A DNA stretch of 64,000 nucleotides from JASGDN01 sp049840815. Its GTDB lineage: Bacteria; Chloroflexota; Chloroflexia; Thermomicrobiales; UBA6265. Location of the stretch: the NCBI GenBank assembly GCA_049840815.1, contig JASGJI010000005.1, positions 62,001-126,000 on the forward strand, given 5' to 3'. The position numbers and the translations under genes are program-made. The notes below the pieces were generated by a model that was not told where the DNA came from, ran no database searches, and saw nothing but the letters and a program-made list of their open reading frames with translations. Shown here in pieces: positions 34,498-44,400 of this stretch (its first letter is position 1; each line of letters opens with the position of its first letter).

Positions 34498-35072
34498 CCA
34501 TGACCCTCCCGCCCACGCCACTGCCTTCGGTCGCCGAACTCCGCGCGCAGTATCCCGCCCTCTTCGTGCCGCGCCGCTGGGGAAATATCGACCTTACCGG
34601 ATTCCATTTCATCGCGTCGTGGCCGCTGCTGGAAACCGTGCAGAGCGTGAACGTCGTCCCGTTCGTCGGGGCGGAGTGCCTGCTCATCACAGACGACCGG
34701 GGCAACTTCCAGCTCCCCGGCGGCACGCGCGAGGATGGCGAATCGCTGGAGGAAACCGGTCGGCGCGAACTGCTTGAGGAAGTGGGCGTCACCTTCACAA
34801 CCTGCCATCCCTTCGGCTGGCTCGATTGCCACTCCCACGATGCGCGGCCATGGCGTCCCTTCCTGATGCACCCGGACTTTACTCGCGCCCTTGCCTGGGC
34901 GGATGTCGAGCGCGTCGGCCTGCCGACCAATCCGGAAGGCGCGGAGCAGATCGAGGAGGTCCGCGCCGCCACCATGGCGGAGGCCATTTCGGCCCTCCGC
35001 CATGGTGGCCGTCCGGAACTTGCCGACATCTACCGGCTCGCGGCATTCATGCGCGACCGAACTGGCCACTGA
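34494..35072 (+). CDS. Nudix hydrolase
   Basis: A 192-aa Nudix-fold enzyme hydrolysing nucleoside-diphosphate-linked substrates. The Nudix box GX5EX7REUXEEXGU is intact in 'GGTREDGESLEETGRRELLEEVGV'. A long N-terminal segment ('LRAQYPALFVPRRWG') precedes the fold, and 'ADIYRLAAFMRD' closes it. It overlaps the dnaA stop by 4 bases (ATGA), so it is translated with dnaA. A role in cleaning nucleotide pools or controlling a nucleotide signal at initiation is possible but only inferred. Confidence 0.9.
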   Translation: MTMTLPPTPLPSVAELRAQYPALFVPRRWGNIDLTGFHFIASWPLLETVQSVNVVPFVGAECLLITDDRGNFQLPGGTREDGESLEETGRRELLEEVGVTFTTCHPFGWLDCHSHDARPWRPFLMHPDFTRALAWADVERVGLPTNPEGAEQIEEVRAATMAEAISALRHGGRPELADIYRLAAFMRDRTGH

Positions 35073-35204
35073 GAGGCAACGTGTGCTTGACGACGCTCGG
35101 CCCTGATCGCTAGCATGCGCCGGGTCGATCCAACCGGACAACCCGATACGAGCCGCCGGGATCAACGACCGATCGCGGCGACGGGGTCAACGAAAGGACG
35201 AGAT

Positions 35205-36059
35205 GTGCCACGACTCGGCGTGATAACCGATGAGATCAGCGAGGATTTCGATCGCGTACTGGCGGTCTGCGCTGAACTCGGCATCCACGAAATCGAACTG
35301 CGCAGCGTGTGGTCCACCAACATCGTGGCCATGGACGATGCCCAGATCGACCACCTGGCCGCCGCGATCGATGCGGCTGGGGTCTCCGTCTGCAGCATCG
35401 CGTCGCCGTTCCTGAAGTGCCACATCGATGACACCGAGGGGGTCGCCGGCCGCATGCACTCAGCGACGGAAACCTCCCGGGCCGACCAGTGGGCCATCCT
35501 CGATCGTTCGCTTGATATCGCCGACCGTCTCGGCGCGCCGCTCGTCCGTACCTTCAGCTTCTGGCGGCTGCCCGATCCGGAACCCGCTCGGGCGGACCTG
35601 CTCGCCACCCTGACCGAGGCAACGGCGCGGGTCGCGGCGCGAGGCAAGCTGCTCGGTCTGGAGAACGAACACGCCTGCATCATCGGCACCGGCGAGGAAG
35701 CCGCCTGGTACCTCAACCGCATCCCCGACCGCACGCTCGGCCTGATCTGGGACCCCGGCAATGAGGCAGCCCTCGGCATCGCCCCCTACCCCGGCGGGTA
35801 CGAGGCCGTGAAGGACCGCATCCACCACATCCATGTGAAGGACGCCGCCCGGATCGCGGAAGGAACACCCTTCGTGAAGATGGACGCCGGCGCCATCGCC
35901 TACGAAGACCAGTTCCGCCGGTTGCAGGCCGACGGCTACCCCGGTGTCATCTCCATCGAAACCCATTACCGAATCGACGGGCTGGCCGAACCTGCCACCC
36001 GCGCCTGTATCGATGGCACGCGGGCGCTGGCATCCCGCGCTGGCCTCGATCTCACCTGA
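35205..36059 (+). CDS. Sugar phosphate isomerase/epimerase (xylose isomerase-like TIM barrel)
   Basis: A 284-aa AP-endonuclease-2/xylose-isomerase-like barrel. The start is the GTG at 35205, with AAAGGACGAG just upstream, giving the usual first strand 'LGVITDEISEDF'. Metal-ligand regions are 'LGLENEH' (Glu), 'GLIWDPGNEA' (Asp), 'IHHIHVKDA' (His x2, Asp) and 'GVISIETHYR' (Glu). Such proteins act on sugar acids, inositols or hydroxypyruvate; the substrate is not inferable. It may work with the nearby sugar-degradation island. Confidence 0.87.
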   Translation: MPRLGVITDEISEDFDRVLAVCAELGIHEIELRSVWSTNIVAMDDAQIDHLAAAIDAAGVSVCSIASPFLKCHIDDTEGVAGRMHSATETSRADQWAILDRSLDIADRLGAPLVRTFSFWRLPDPEPARADLLATLTEATARVAARGKLLGLENEHACIIGTGEEAAWYLNRIPDRTLGLIWDPGNEAALGIAPYPGGYEAVKDRIHHIHVKDAARIAEGTPFVKMDAGAIAYEDQFRRLQADGYPGVISIETHYRIDGLAEPATRACIDGTRALASRAGLDLT

Positions 36060-36130
36060 CGCATCGCCCACGCGGCCCGGTTCCTGCGTCGCAGGGACAC
36101 GGATCGCATGACTGCTGGAAAGGAACACCC

Positions 36131-36649
36131 TTGACGTTCACGGTGAAGAAACGCGGAAAGCTAACCTACTACTACACGGGGGACCGGCCAGTACTTTCGG
36201 CACTCGTAACAGAGGACGAGGGAGACGGCGATCTTCGGATATACTTTGCCGGATTGACCGGGGGATATTCGGCGAAAGGCGTGCTTGGCCTCGAAGAGCT
36301 GGTGACGATGGACCCGCATCGCGAGATTCCACTCGTTTTCCGCAGCTGGGAGAAGTGGCTGCAGGATGCGGGAATCTGCGAGAGCCTTGCGGAGATCGAC
36401 TTCATCGAAGTCCACGCCTTCGGCTGCCAGCCCAAGTCCCCGAATCCCCTCGTGGATCCCGCCGGATTTGCCGCCGAACAGCAGCGGCTTCGCACGGCCT
36501 ACGCTGAAGCCTATTCCAGCTTCTTCGCCGACGAGCTTCCGGAAAATGGTGTGCCATGCCGGTTTACCGTCCATCTCGTGGACATGCCGGATACCGCTGC
36601 CTCGTACGAGTTCTATAGTGTCGGCCTGCTCCAGCGCAGCTCCCGATAG
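36131..36649 (+). CDS. Hypothetical 172-aa protein
   Basis: Not recognised. It starts with TTG at 36131, preceded by GGAAAGGA. It is a soluble, acidic protein of mixed alpha/beta composition, without signal peptide or Cys clusters (one Cys near residue 79, one near 99, one near 140). Aromatic residues are frequent ('YYYTGDRP', 'AYSSFF'). It sits between the TIM-barrel gene and ppa, co-oriented with both. Confidence 0.65.
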   Translation: MTFTVKKRGKLTYYYTGDRPVLSALVTEDEGDGDLRIYFAGLTGGYSAKGVLGLEELVTMDPHREIPLVFRSWEKWLQDAGICESLAEIDFIEVHAFGCQPKSPNPLVDPAGFAAEQQRLRTAYAEAYSSFFADELPENGVPCRFTVHLVDMPDTAASYEFYSVGLLQRSSR

Positions 36650-36697
36650 GTTGATGACCGGCCAACTGCCGCGTCATGGTATGGAGTAACCCGATCG

Positions 36698-37266
36698 ATG
36701 TCCGACCTCTCCTCCCAGGATGTATCCGCGACTCCGGCGAACGACGCGCCTGCGCCCAGCACCGAGAATCGCACCGTGCTCGCCTTCATCGAGACCCCGA
36801 AGGGCAGCCGCAACAAGTACGAGTATGACAAGGAGCGCGGCGCGCTTCGGCTTGATCGCGTGCTCTTCAGCTCTGTCCACTACCCCGCCGACTACGGCTT
36901 CATCCCGGAGACCCACTGGGAAGATGGCGATCCGCTGGACATTCTGGTGATGATGAACGAGCCATCGTTCCCCGGCTGCCTCATCGATGCCCGCCCGGTC
37001 TGCGGCCTCGATATGGCGGACGAAAAGGGCGGTGACTTCAAGGTCGTGGCCGTGCCAACGCACGATCCCGCTACAGCAATGTCCATTGCATCAACGACAT
37101 GGCCAGCCATCACCTGAAGGAAATCGCCAACTTCTTCGAGACCTACAAGATCCTCGAGGAGAAGGAGACGCAGATCCTCGGCTGGGTCGACATCGACGAA
37201 ACCCTGGACCGTATCGCCCGCAGCCGCGAACTGTACCGGGAGCTCCAGGCGAACTCCGCCAAGTAG
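36698..37266 (+). pseudogene. ppa: Inorganic pyrophosphatase, frameshifted
   Basis: Family I soluble pyrophosphatase, which hydrolyses PPi to drive biosynthesis. 'ETPKGSRNKYEYD', 'HYPADYGFIPET', the active-site 'WEDGDPLDILVM' and 'DEKGGDFKVVAVPTHDP' are in the first frame. Frame continuity is lost at the CCC at 37067-37069. The remaining 'RYSNVHCIND', 'HLKEIANFFETYK' and 'LEEKETQILGWVD' continue in another frame to the TAG at 37266. Adding one C gives a normal 189-aa enzyme. Since ppa is usually essential, sequencing error is the likelier cause. ATG at 36698 after GGAG. Confidence 0.9.
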
Positions 37267-37426
37267 CGAATGCCCGCTCGTTCATCCGGCTTCAATCGCC
37301 CACGCGATCTGGCATGACCAGCGTGTCGCGCAAATGCACGACGAACCACCGGCTCACCATGCGATGTTCCGAGGCGGAACGCACGGGTACCACCTCAGAA
37401 CGTCCATCCCGCAGGGGCGGCCCCAA

Positions 37427-37445
37427 TTGACAGGTTTGCTATACT
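37427..37445 (+). promoter_or_regulatory. Promoter for the DUF1684 gene (extended -10)
   Basis: TGC-TATACT at 37437-37445 is an extended -10. A perfect TTGACA at 37427-37432 lies too close to act as its -35. The start codon is 64 bases downstream. Confidence 0.5.
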
Positions 37446-37508
37446 ATCTTTAGTAAAGCATTGAGTTGAGGGCGGAATCAGAACCGTCCCTGCGGAGGAT
37501 GGAATCCC

Positions 37509-38051
37509 ATGGCAACCACCGATCGGCTCGCCGGATATCGCGAGCGCAAGGACACCTACTACCGCGAGCACGAGAACTCGCCACTCACCGAGGAGCAGAA
37601 GGCCATCTTCAACGGCCTCTCCTACTTCCCGGAGAACGCAGAACTCACCTTCGAGCTGGAGCTGGACACCACCGGGCCCGGCATCGGCGAGGAACTGACC
37701 GTCGGCACCGTGAATGGCGACCACAAGACCTACGTGCGCGCCGGTCGCGTGAAGTTCCTCTCCGATGGTGAGGAGATCACGCTTTCCGTCTTCCAGGACC
37801 CGAAGAGCGGCAAGTTCTTCCTGCCGTTCCGCGACGGCACCGCCGGCAAGGAAACCTACGCCGTCGGACGCTACCTCGACCCGAAGGCGACGCCCGCCGG
37901 CAAGCTGGTGGTCGATTTCAACCTCGCCTACAACCCGATGTGCGCCTACAACAGCGGTTGGGCCTGCCCCATCCCGCCGTTCGAGAACATCACGAAGGTG
38001 CGCATCCACGCCGGCGAGCAGCTGCCGGACTTCGTCGAGAAGGACTACTGA
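37509..38051 (+). CDS. DUF1684 family protein
   Basis: A 180-aa cytoplasmic protein of the DUF1684 family, found widely in bacteria and archaea with no proven function. The full family core is present: 'YRERKDTYYREHENSPLTEEQ', 'FNGLSYFPENAELTF', 'FLPFRDGTAGKETYAVGRYLD', and the Cys-containing C-terminus 'VVDFNLAYNPMCAYNSGWACPIPPFENITKV'. That last segment has the near-invariant 'FN-x-A-YNP-x-CAYN' with two Cys. GGAGGAT precedes the ATG. Monocistronic, with its own promoter and a terminator-like hairpin. Confidence 0.92.
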   Translation: MATTDRLAGYRERKDTYYREHENSPLTEEQKAIFNGLSYFPENAELTFELELDTTGPGIGEELTVGTVNGDHKTYVRAGRVKFLSDGEEITLSVFQDPKSGKFFLPFRDGTAGKETYAVGRYLDPKATPAGKLVVDFNLAYNPMCAYNSGWACPIPPFENITKVRIHAGEQLPDFVEKDY

Positions 38052-38080
38052 TCGACGGCCGCAAGGCAGCACACACCGAA

Positions 38081-38114
38081 TCGCCCCGGACGGAGGATTC
38101 CGTCCGGGGCGATC
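38081..38114 (+). terminator. Perfect hairpin after the DUF1684 gene
   Basis: A 15-bp stem ATCGCCCCGGACGGA and its complement, loop GGAT, 30 bases after the stop codon. No T-run follows. It also lies beyond the end of the convergent 138-aa gene. Confidence 0.65.
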
Positions 38115-38135
38115 TGCGTTCTGGGGATCTCATCC

Positions 38136-38552
38136 CTATGCGCTGGGGACGACATCCCCATCCGACGCACGGAACTGCGCGGAGAGCCACGCGCCGAAAT
38201 CGCGACTGGTCGCATCCACCGCGCCGGGATCGACCTCGCCCGCTACCGCAACGCGACTCAGCAATGCGCCGAACGCCTCACGCGGCCAGTCGTACTGCAT
38301 CCGGCGCACCTCAGCGTAGGTGCAGGTCTTCGGGTCGAACCGCAATTCGGCCACAACCCACCCGGCAGCTTCCGAGGCGAGAAAGTAGAGCGCGGCCCCG
38401 CGCTGCACGACGAACGGCGCGAGCACCGTGCCGGAATCGGCTCCCTGTGCCCGTGCTTCGAGTGGAGCCTGCACCGGGGTGCAACTCGATCCACTTGCTG
38501 AGCGGCCACCGCAACAGTGGTCGGCATCCTGACCGGATATCGGATGACACAT
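38136..38552 (-). CDS. Hypothetical 138-aa protein with Cys-rich N-terminus
   Basis: Not recognised. From the ATG at 38552 it starts 'MCHPISGQDADHCCGG', a short Cys/His-rich segment that could bind metal. A globular domain follows, with 'VVQRGAALYFLASEAAGWVVAELRFDP' and 'MQYDWPREAFGALLSRVAVAG'. A longer start at 38612 adds more Cys. Convergent with the DUF1684 gene and next to the insertion sequence. Confidence 0.55.
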   Translation of the reverse strand: MCHPISGQDADHCCGGRSASGSSCTPVQAPLEARAQGADSGTVLAPFVVQRGAALYFLASEAAGWVVAELRFDPKTCTYAEVRRMQYDWPREAFGALLSRVAVAGEVDPGAVDATSRDFGAWLSAQFRASDGDVVPSA

Positions 38553-38750
38553 CGTACAACGCCCTTTCCGGCGCACACCGCATCCCAACGGACAGACCGC
38601 ACCCGATCCCACGTTCGGGCGCCAATCTCCGCGCGACTGTGCAACCGATTACACCGGAAAGCCTAGCACTTCCGAAAATGCAGCGCCAAGGAGGCAACGC
38701 ACAAAACACCTGGCCCCATCGTCGTGCGTGATGTGGATGCCCCGCTCGAC

Positions 38751-38757
38751 AGCCAAC
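38751..38757. repeat. Left target-site duplication of the insertion sequence
   Basis: AGCCAAC immediately outside the left terminal repeat; the same seven bases recur at 39990-39996 just outside the right repeat. Confidence 0.8.
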
Positions 38758-39989
38758 CTGAGATCCGGACATAAATGGGGAGGTGCGATACTGGGATGAA
38801 CGAAGGTTCTCCCAGAAGGCAGGTTCCCGCATGACGCATCCCGCATCAGCCGTCCCTTCTGATTCCCTCATGACCTGGTTGACGCCGTTTCTTGCCCACT
38901 GCGGGGATCGGCGCACCGCCCGGACCCTGACGGGGATCGTGGCCGGTATCCTCGGCAGATGGAGGCGTTGCAACGGGTCACCCCTCTCAAAGGGTCCGGG
39001 ATGGTCCCCGGGTATCCCACCTTGACCCTGCTCGGACTCGGCGGGGGAGGACGACGCGGCATCCTTGATCACCGGCTCTACAGTGCCCAGGCGGGGGACT
39101 TTGTCAGCGTGCCAGCCCTTACCCGCCAGATGATCATGACGACGGGCAAAGCCTTGGCCGCCTGGGCGCAGCCGGTCACCCTGATCATGGATCGGGGCTT
39201 CGACGACCAGGCGATCCTGGCCACAGCCTGGCGGCAAGGGTGGCAGACCGTCTGGCGGGTCCAGCACCGGGACCGGTTGGTGCGGGCGGCTCCGGATGGC
39301 CCGACGCAGCCGCTGGCGGCACTCGCCCAGCAGACCCTCATGCCGATCGGCCGGATCGAGGCCGAGATGCTGGTCCAGAAGACCGGGCAAGTCCGACCGA
39401 AACGGCAACCAGTGACCGTGGCGCTGCGTTCCTGCCCGATCCAGGTCCCGGTGCGTTGGCGATCGGCGCCGGGGGAACCCGAGGAGCTCTGGGAGCAGCG
39501 ATGCTGGCTGGTGGAAGCGGCCCTGCTCAGGACGGAGCAGGAGCCGTGGTGGTTGCTCACGGATCGCCCGGTGGAGACCGAGCTGGAGGCCATCACCATC
39601 TTCCGGATGTACGCCCAACGCTGGGCCATCGAGGATACCTTCAAACTGGTCAAGGATGCCCTGGGGCAGGAATCGGTGCAGGTCCTGGGCTATGACGCGA
39701 TCCGGATGCTCGATGCGTTGGCGTGGGTGGCGCAGGCCTATCTGGAGGAGCTCGGGGTTGGGCTCGACCACGACGCGATCCGCTTCTTACGCCGGTTGGG
39801 CGGGGAGAAGACCGTCGCAACCGGCCCGTGGGACGGGCGGTGCTGTTGCGCGGTCTTGGACGCCTGCTTGATCTGCTGGTGACGCAGGCTCTGCTCAAGG
39901 ACGCCCGCCAGACCGGGTCCCTCCCACCCCAGATCACCGCCTTTCTCGGCACCATCCCCGACGACTCCTGAGTTATGTCCGGATCTCAG
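38758..39989 (+). mobile_element. IS4-family insertion sequence, 1232 bp, non-autonomous remnant
   Basis: The two ends are a perfect 17-bp inverted repeat: CTGAGATCCGGACATAA at 38758-38774, and its exact complement at 39973-39989. A 7-bp direct duplication (AGCCAAC) lies on each side, so both boundaries are certain. The transposase inside is broken (see pseudogene). The element lies between the Cys-rich hypothetical gene and the sugar-catabolism island. Confidence 0.93.
38831..39971 (+). pseudogene. IS4-family transposase, disrupted
   Basis: DDE transposase remnant. The N-terminal piece starts at 38831 ('SLMTWLTPFLAHCGDRRTARTLTGIVAGI') and then changes frame near 38955 directly into mid-protein sequence, so an internal deletion has probably removed the region with the first catalytic Asp. 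The second Asp is in 'LIMDRGFDDQ'. The YREK signature is intact as 'YAQRWAIEDTFKLVK' (Glu catalytic). Near 39839 another one-base loss throws the C-terminus ('LLRGLGRLLDLLVTQALLKDARQ') into a different frame, ending at 39971. Confidence 0.88.
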
Positions 39990-39996
39990 AGCCAAC
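39990..39996. repeat. Right target-site duplication of the insertion sequence
   Basis: AGCCAAC immediately outside the right terminal repeat, matching the left flank at 38751-38757. Confidence 0.8.
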
Positions 39997-40099
39997 CCGT
40001 TGACAGCGGCATCGGCGCATCGTTGAATCTCCGCGAGCATCCATCCGCCAGTATCCGGCACATTCCGGCGGGATTCCTCCGCCCGAGAAAGGCCCCCGT

Positions 40100-41347
40100 G
40101 TGAAGATCGCCGATATCCGCGCCACCACGGTCACCGTCCCCCTCATCGCACCGCTCCGCCACTCCAACGGAGCGCACTGGGGCCGGTTCGTCCGCACGAT
40201 CGTCGAAGTCGAAACAGACGACGGGCGCATCGGGCTCGGGGAGATGGGGGGCGGTGGCGAGAGCGCCGAGGCGGCCTTCCGCGGACTCAAGCCATACCTG
40301 GTCGGACACGATGTCTTCCAGCTGGAGGCATTACGGTTCAAGATCGCGAACCCCACGGCCAGCCTCTACAACAACCGCACCCAACTCCTCGCCGCCATCG
40401 AGTTCGCGTGCCTCGACCTCATCGGCCAGAAACTCTCCCAGCCCGTCTACAACCTGATCGGCGGCAAACTGCGCGACGAAGTGCCGTTCGCGTCGTACCT
40501 CTTCTGGCGCTACCCGAATCCGGAAACAGGCGGTGGCGAGGTCCGCACGATCGACCAGTTGGTGGAGGAAGCAACCGACCTCCGCGCCCGCTTCGGCTTC
40601 ACCAGTCACAAGCTGAAGGGCGGTGTCTTTCCTCCCGGATACGAGCTGGAGGCCTACCAGGCGCTTGCCGCTGCCTTCCCGCAGGACCGCCTGCGCTACG
40701 ACCCGAACGCCGCGCTCAGCGTGGAGGATGCCATCCACTTCGGCCACGCGATCGAGGGGTTGAACAACGACTACTTCGAGGACCCCACGTGGGGCCTGAA
40801 CGGCATGCGCCGCGTGCGCTCAATGGTCCGTATTCCGACCGCCACGAACACCGTCGTCGTCAACTTCGAGCAACTCGCGACGAACATCCTCGACCCTGCC
40901 GTCGACGTGATCCTGCTCGACACGACCTTCTGGGGCGGCATTCGTCCCTGCGTGAAGGCGGCTGGCGTCTGCGAGACCTTCCAGCTCGGCGTGGCCGTCC
41001 ATTCCTCCGGCGAACTCGGCATCCAGCTGGCGACGATGCTCCACCTCGGCGCGTCGCTGGTGAACCTCACCTTCGCCGCCGACGCCCACTACCATCACCT
41101 TGTGGACGACATCATCGAAGGCGGTCTGCTGCCCTACGAGAACGGGGCGATCCGCGTCCCGGATGGTCCCGGTCTCGGCGTCACGCTCGACCGGGACAAG
41201 CAGGCGGAATACGCCGAACTCTATCGCGAACTGGGCGGCTACCCCTACGACCGCGATCCCGGCCGCCGCGACTGGTATCCGCTCGTCCCGAACGACCGCA
41301 CCCGCTGGGCCGATCCCACCGTGGAGGATATCCCGTCCCTTGCGTAG
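40100..41347 (+). CDS. Enolase-superfamily sugar acid dehydratase (glucarate dehydratase-like)
   Basis: A 415-aa member of the mandelate racemase/glucarate dehydratase group, which removes a proton alpha to a carboxylate and eliminates water from acid sugars. The K-x-K base motif is K171/K173 in 'SHKLKGG'. Metal ligands are D201 ('RYDPN'), E227 ('FEDPT') and probably N250. The partner base is H301 ('VAVHSSGE'). It starts with GTG at 40100 after AGAAAGG. Substrate specificity cannot be read from sequence. First gene of a plus-strand pair with the GH38 enzyme. Confidence 0.9.
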   Translation: MKIADIRATTVTVPLIAPLRHSNGAHWGRFVRTIVEVETDDGRIGLGEMGGGGESAEAAFRGLKPYLVGHDVFQLEALRFKIANPTASLYNNRTQLLAAIEFACLDLIGQKLSQPVYNLIGGKLRDEVPFASYLFWRYPNPETGGGEVRTIDQLVEEATDLRARFGFTSHKLKGGVFPPGYELEAYQALAAAFPQDRLRYDPNAALSVEDAIHFGHAIEGLNNDYFEDPTWGLNGMRRVRSMVRIPTATNTVVVNFEQLATNILDPAVDVILLDTTFWGGIRPCVKAAGVCETFQLGVAVHSSGELGIQLATMLHLGASLVNLTFAADAHYHHLVDDIIEGGLLPYENGAIRVPDGPGLGVTLDRDKQAEYAELYRELGGYPYDRDPGRRDWYPLVPNDRTRWADPTVEDIPSLA

Positions 41348-41378
41348 GGTCACCGATTCGAACGCGCCGCTTTTGTAG

Positions 41379-41399
41379 GGGCCGACCCCGTGTCGGCCC
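41379..41399. repeat. Small intergenic palindrome
   Basis: GGGCCGAC-CCCGT-GTCGGCCC, an 8-bp stem and 5-nt loop, between the dehydratase stop and the GH38 start. It could be a REP-like unit or a weak attenuator. Confidence 0.55.
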
Positions 41400-41438
41400 G
41401 TGGTTGGCGGAGCGAGCCAACCCGAAGGACACCATCTC

Positions 41439-44400
41439 ATGCCGAATCAGCCTCTTCGTAAGTCCCGACCGCTCGAAGGCCTCGCCGCCGTGCGCCAGCG
41501 CTACGTCGACTCCACGGCTGCCACCCTGCTGGAAACCCCGGCAGGGACCATCCGCATCAGCAACGTCCCGCTCTTCCGCGATCACCCGACTGGCGAAGGG
41601 AGCCAGCTTCAGCAGGCCATCCGCCTGCGCCTCCCCGCATCCGATGCAGGCACGGTCGTGAAGGCGAGCGTGCTCCTGCCGGACGCCGACAGCCCCGCCG
41701 ACACGGCGATCGCCACATTGGGCAACGAACCCCAATCGCTCCTGCTCTTCGTGCCGGAGGTCGAATCCGAGGAGACCGTCTTCGTCACTGTCCGCACCGG
41801 CGGCGAGGAACACTCGATCGAGCATCTCGTCGCGCCGCAGCGGAAGTTCACCATCCACCTCGTCCACCACTCGCACTACGACATCGGCTACACCGATCCG
41901 CAATCGACCGTGCTCGAATCGCAACTCGCCTTCATCGACTACGCGCTCGAACTGGCAACCCTCACCGATGACTGGGAGGACGATGCGAAGTTCCGCTGGA
42001 ACCTCGAAGTCAACTGGCCGCTGAAGCACTGGCTGCGCACGCGACCGAAAGCCCGGCGCGACGAGCTTCTGCGTCGCATCGCCGAAGGACGCATCGAGGT
42101 CCACGCCCTGCCCTTCTCGATGCACACCGAGGCCTATTCGCAGGACGAACTCGCCCAGCAACTCGTCTTCACGCGGGAACTGCGCGAGGACTGGGGCATC
42201 GACATCGTCTCCGCCATGCAGACCGACGTGCCCGGCGCGACCATCGGCCTCGCCTCGCTCCTCACGGATGCCGGAATCCGCTATCTGGCCGTCGCTCACA
42301 ACTACGCGGGCATCTCCACTCCCTACCTCAACGATGGCCAGGACCTGACCCGCCCCTTCTGGTGGGAAGCGCCGGACGGCGAGAAGCTCCTCGTCTGGTA
42401 CGCCGATTCGCTGATCGGCGACGCGTACATGGAGGCCATGCACAACGGGTTCGGGCACGGCTATGACGACGTCATCGCTTCCCTTCCGGAGTATCTGAAC
42501 GCCGTCGTCCAGCTCGGCTACCCGCACGGCCAACCGGGCAACTGGATGAACGTCGCGCTCGATGGCATCGACGTCCGCAAGCAGCCCTACCCCTACGACA
42601 TCCTCCACCTGCGCGTGCAGGGCGCCTTCGCCGACAACGCCTCGTCGTCACTCATGCCCGCCACGATCATCCGGGAGTGGAACGAACGCTGGGCGTGGCC
42701 GAAGCTCCGGTCGTCGCTCGATCGGGATTTCTTCGCGGACATGGAATCCCGCATCGGCGACCAGCTGGAGACCTACGCCGGCGACTGGACCGACTGGTGG
42801 GCCATCGGCGTGGGATCGGCGGCCTTCGCGCTCGGGCGCAATCGCAAGGCACAGGCGGATCTCCGCACCGCCCAGACCCTGAATGCCCTCGCTGATGTCG
42901 TCACGGACGAACCGCTCCCCTCCGTCGCCGCCGATGTGCAGGCTGCGTATGAGGAGATGGCCCTCTTCGACGAGCACACTTGGGGCGCGGCCAATCCGTG
43001 GGACCGGGAGGCGGACATGTTCTCCTCCGGCGCCTACCAATGGACGCGCAAGGAGGCCTTCGCCTACACCGCCGAAGAACGCACCACGCTCCTCCACAAC
43101 GGCGGCCTCCAGCGCATCGCTCCCCTCGCCGCAACCGGGAAGGCCGATGTCTCGTCGCTCGTCGTCTTCAACCCGAGCACGTGGATGCGGACCGACCTCG
43201 CCCGCGTCTTCGTGACGAAGCGCGACCTCACGCTGGACGGCAGCGAGCTCGTCCTGATCGACGCCGCCACCGGGGAGCCCGTCCCTGCCCTCTTCGGCCC
43301 GACTGACAACCCGACGCACCGCCCCCACGGCTGGATCGTCGAGTTCGTCGCGAAGGATGTCCCCGCCATCGGTTACCGGCGCTACCGTGTCGTGCGGGGC
43401 AAGGCGACAACCACCACCATCAGCGCGAGCACGACCATCGCCAATGACGCCCTCTCCGTCGAGGTCGACGCCGCGTCCGGCAGCATCCGCCACCTGATCG
43501 ACCGCGCGACCGGTCGCGATCTCGTCAATCCGGACGCCCCGTTCGGCTTCGGCGCGGTGATCCACGACCGTTACACGACCGCGCCGGGATTCAACCATCT
43601 CTCCAGTCGCCTCGGACAGAGCGCCGGCATGTGGCTGCTCGGCAAGCGCCGGGCCGGTCGCTACGGACACATCCTGGAAACCGAATCGAACGCCGTCCGC
43701 GAGCGCATCCGCCTGCGCCTCGAACTCGATGGCACCGACTGGGTGGAAACGACCATCACCCTGCCCCACGGCACGAGCCGCCTTCACCTCAGTCACCGCC
43801 TGCACAAGCCGGTGAGCATGGAGAAGGAAAGCCTCTACGTCGCGTTCCCCTTCGCTGCGCCAGATCCCATCGTGAAGGCCGAGATTACCGGTGGCATCGT
43901 CGGACCGGACAGCCCGCATGTGCCGGGGTCGCTCGACCGGTTCCGCACGCTCCGCCACTGGGCCACCATCGAGAGCGCCGACACATCGCCCGTCGCCTGG
44001 GCCACGACCGAAGCGCCACTGACCCAGTTCGGGACGATCCACATCCCCTACGCCCCGTTCATGTCCTCCCTCCCGGAATGGCAACAGGACCCCGCGACGA
44101 TCTATTCATGGGCGCTGAACAACATCTGGGACACGAACTTCCCGCCCGCGCAGGGAGGAGAACTGCGCTTCTCCTACGTCGTGGCGACAGGCGGCGAGGA
44201 TGCGTTGACCCTGGGCAAGGACACCGGCGCGGCAGCCGGGCATCCGCTCGTCGGCGTCGCCGCGCCGGCCGGGGCCACACCGATGGACCTGCCAGACACC
44301 GGGAGCTTCGCGAGCGTCGCTCACCCAGCGGTCGAGATCACCCATCTTGCCCCGGCCCGCGCTGGAGGCATCGCGGTCTTCCTCTACTCGCAAGCCGCCG

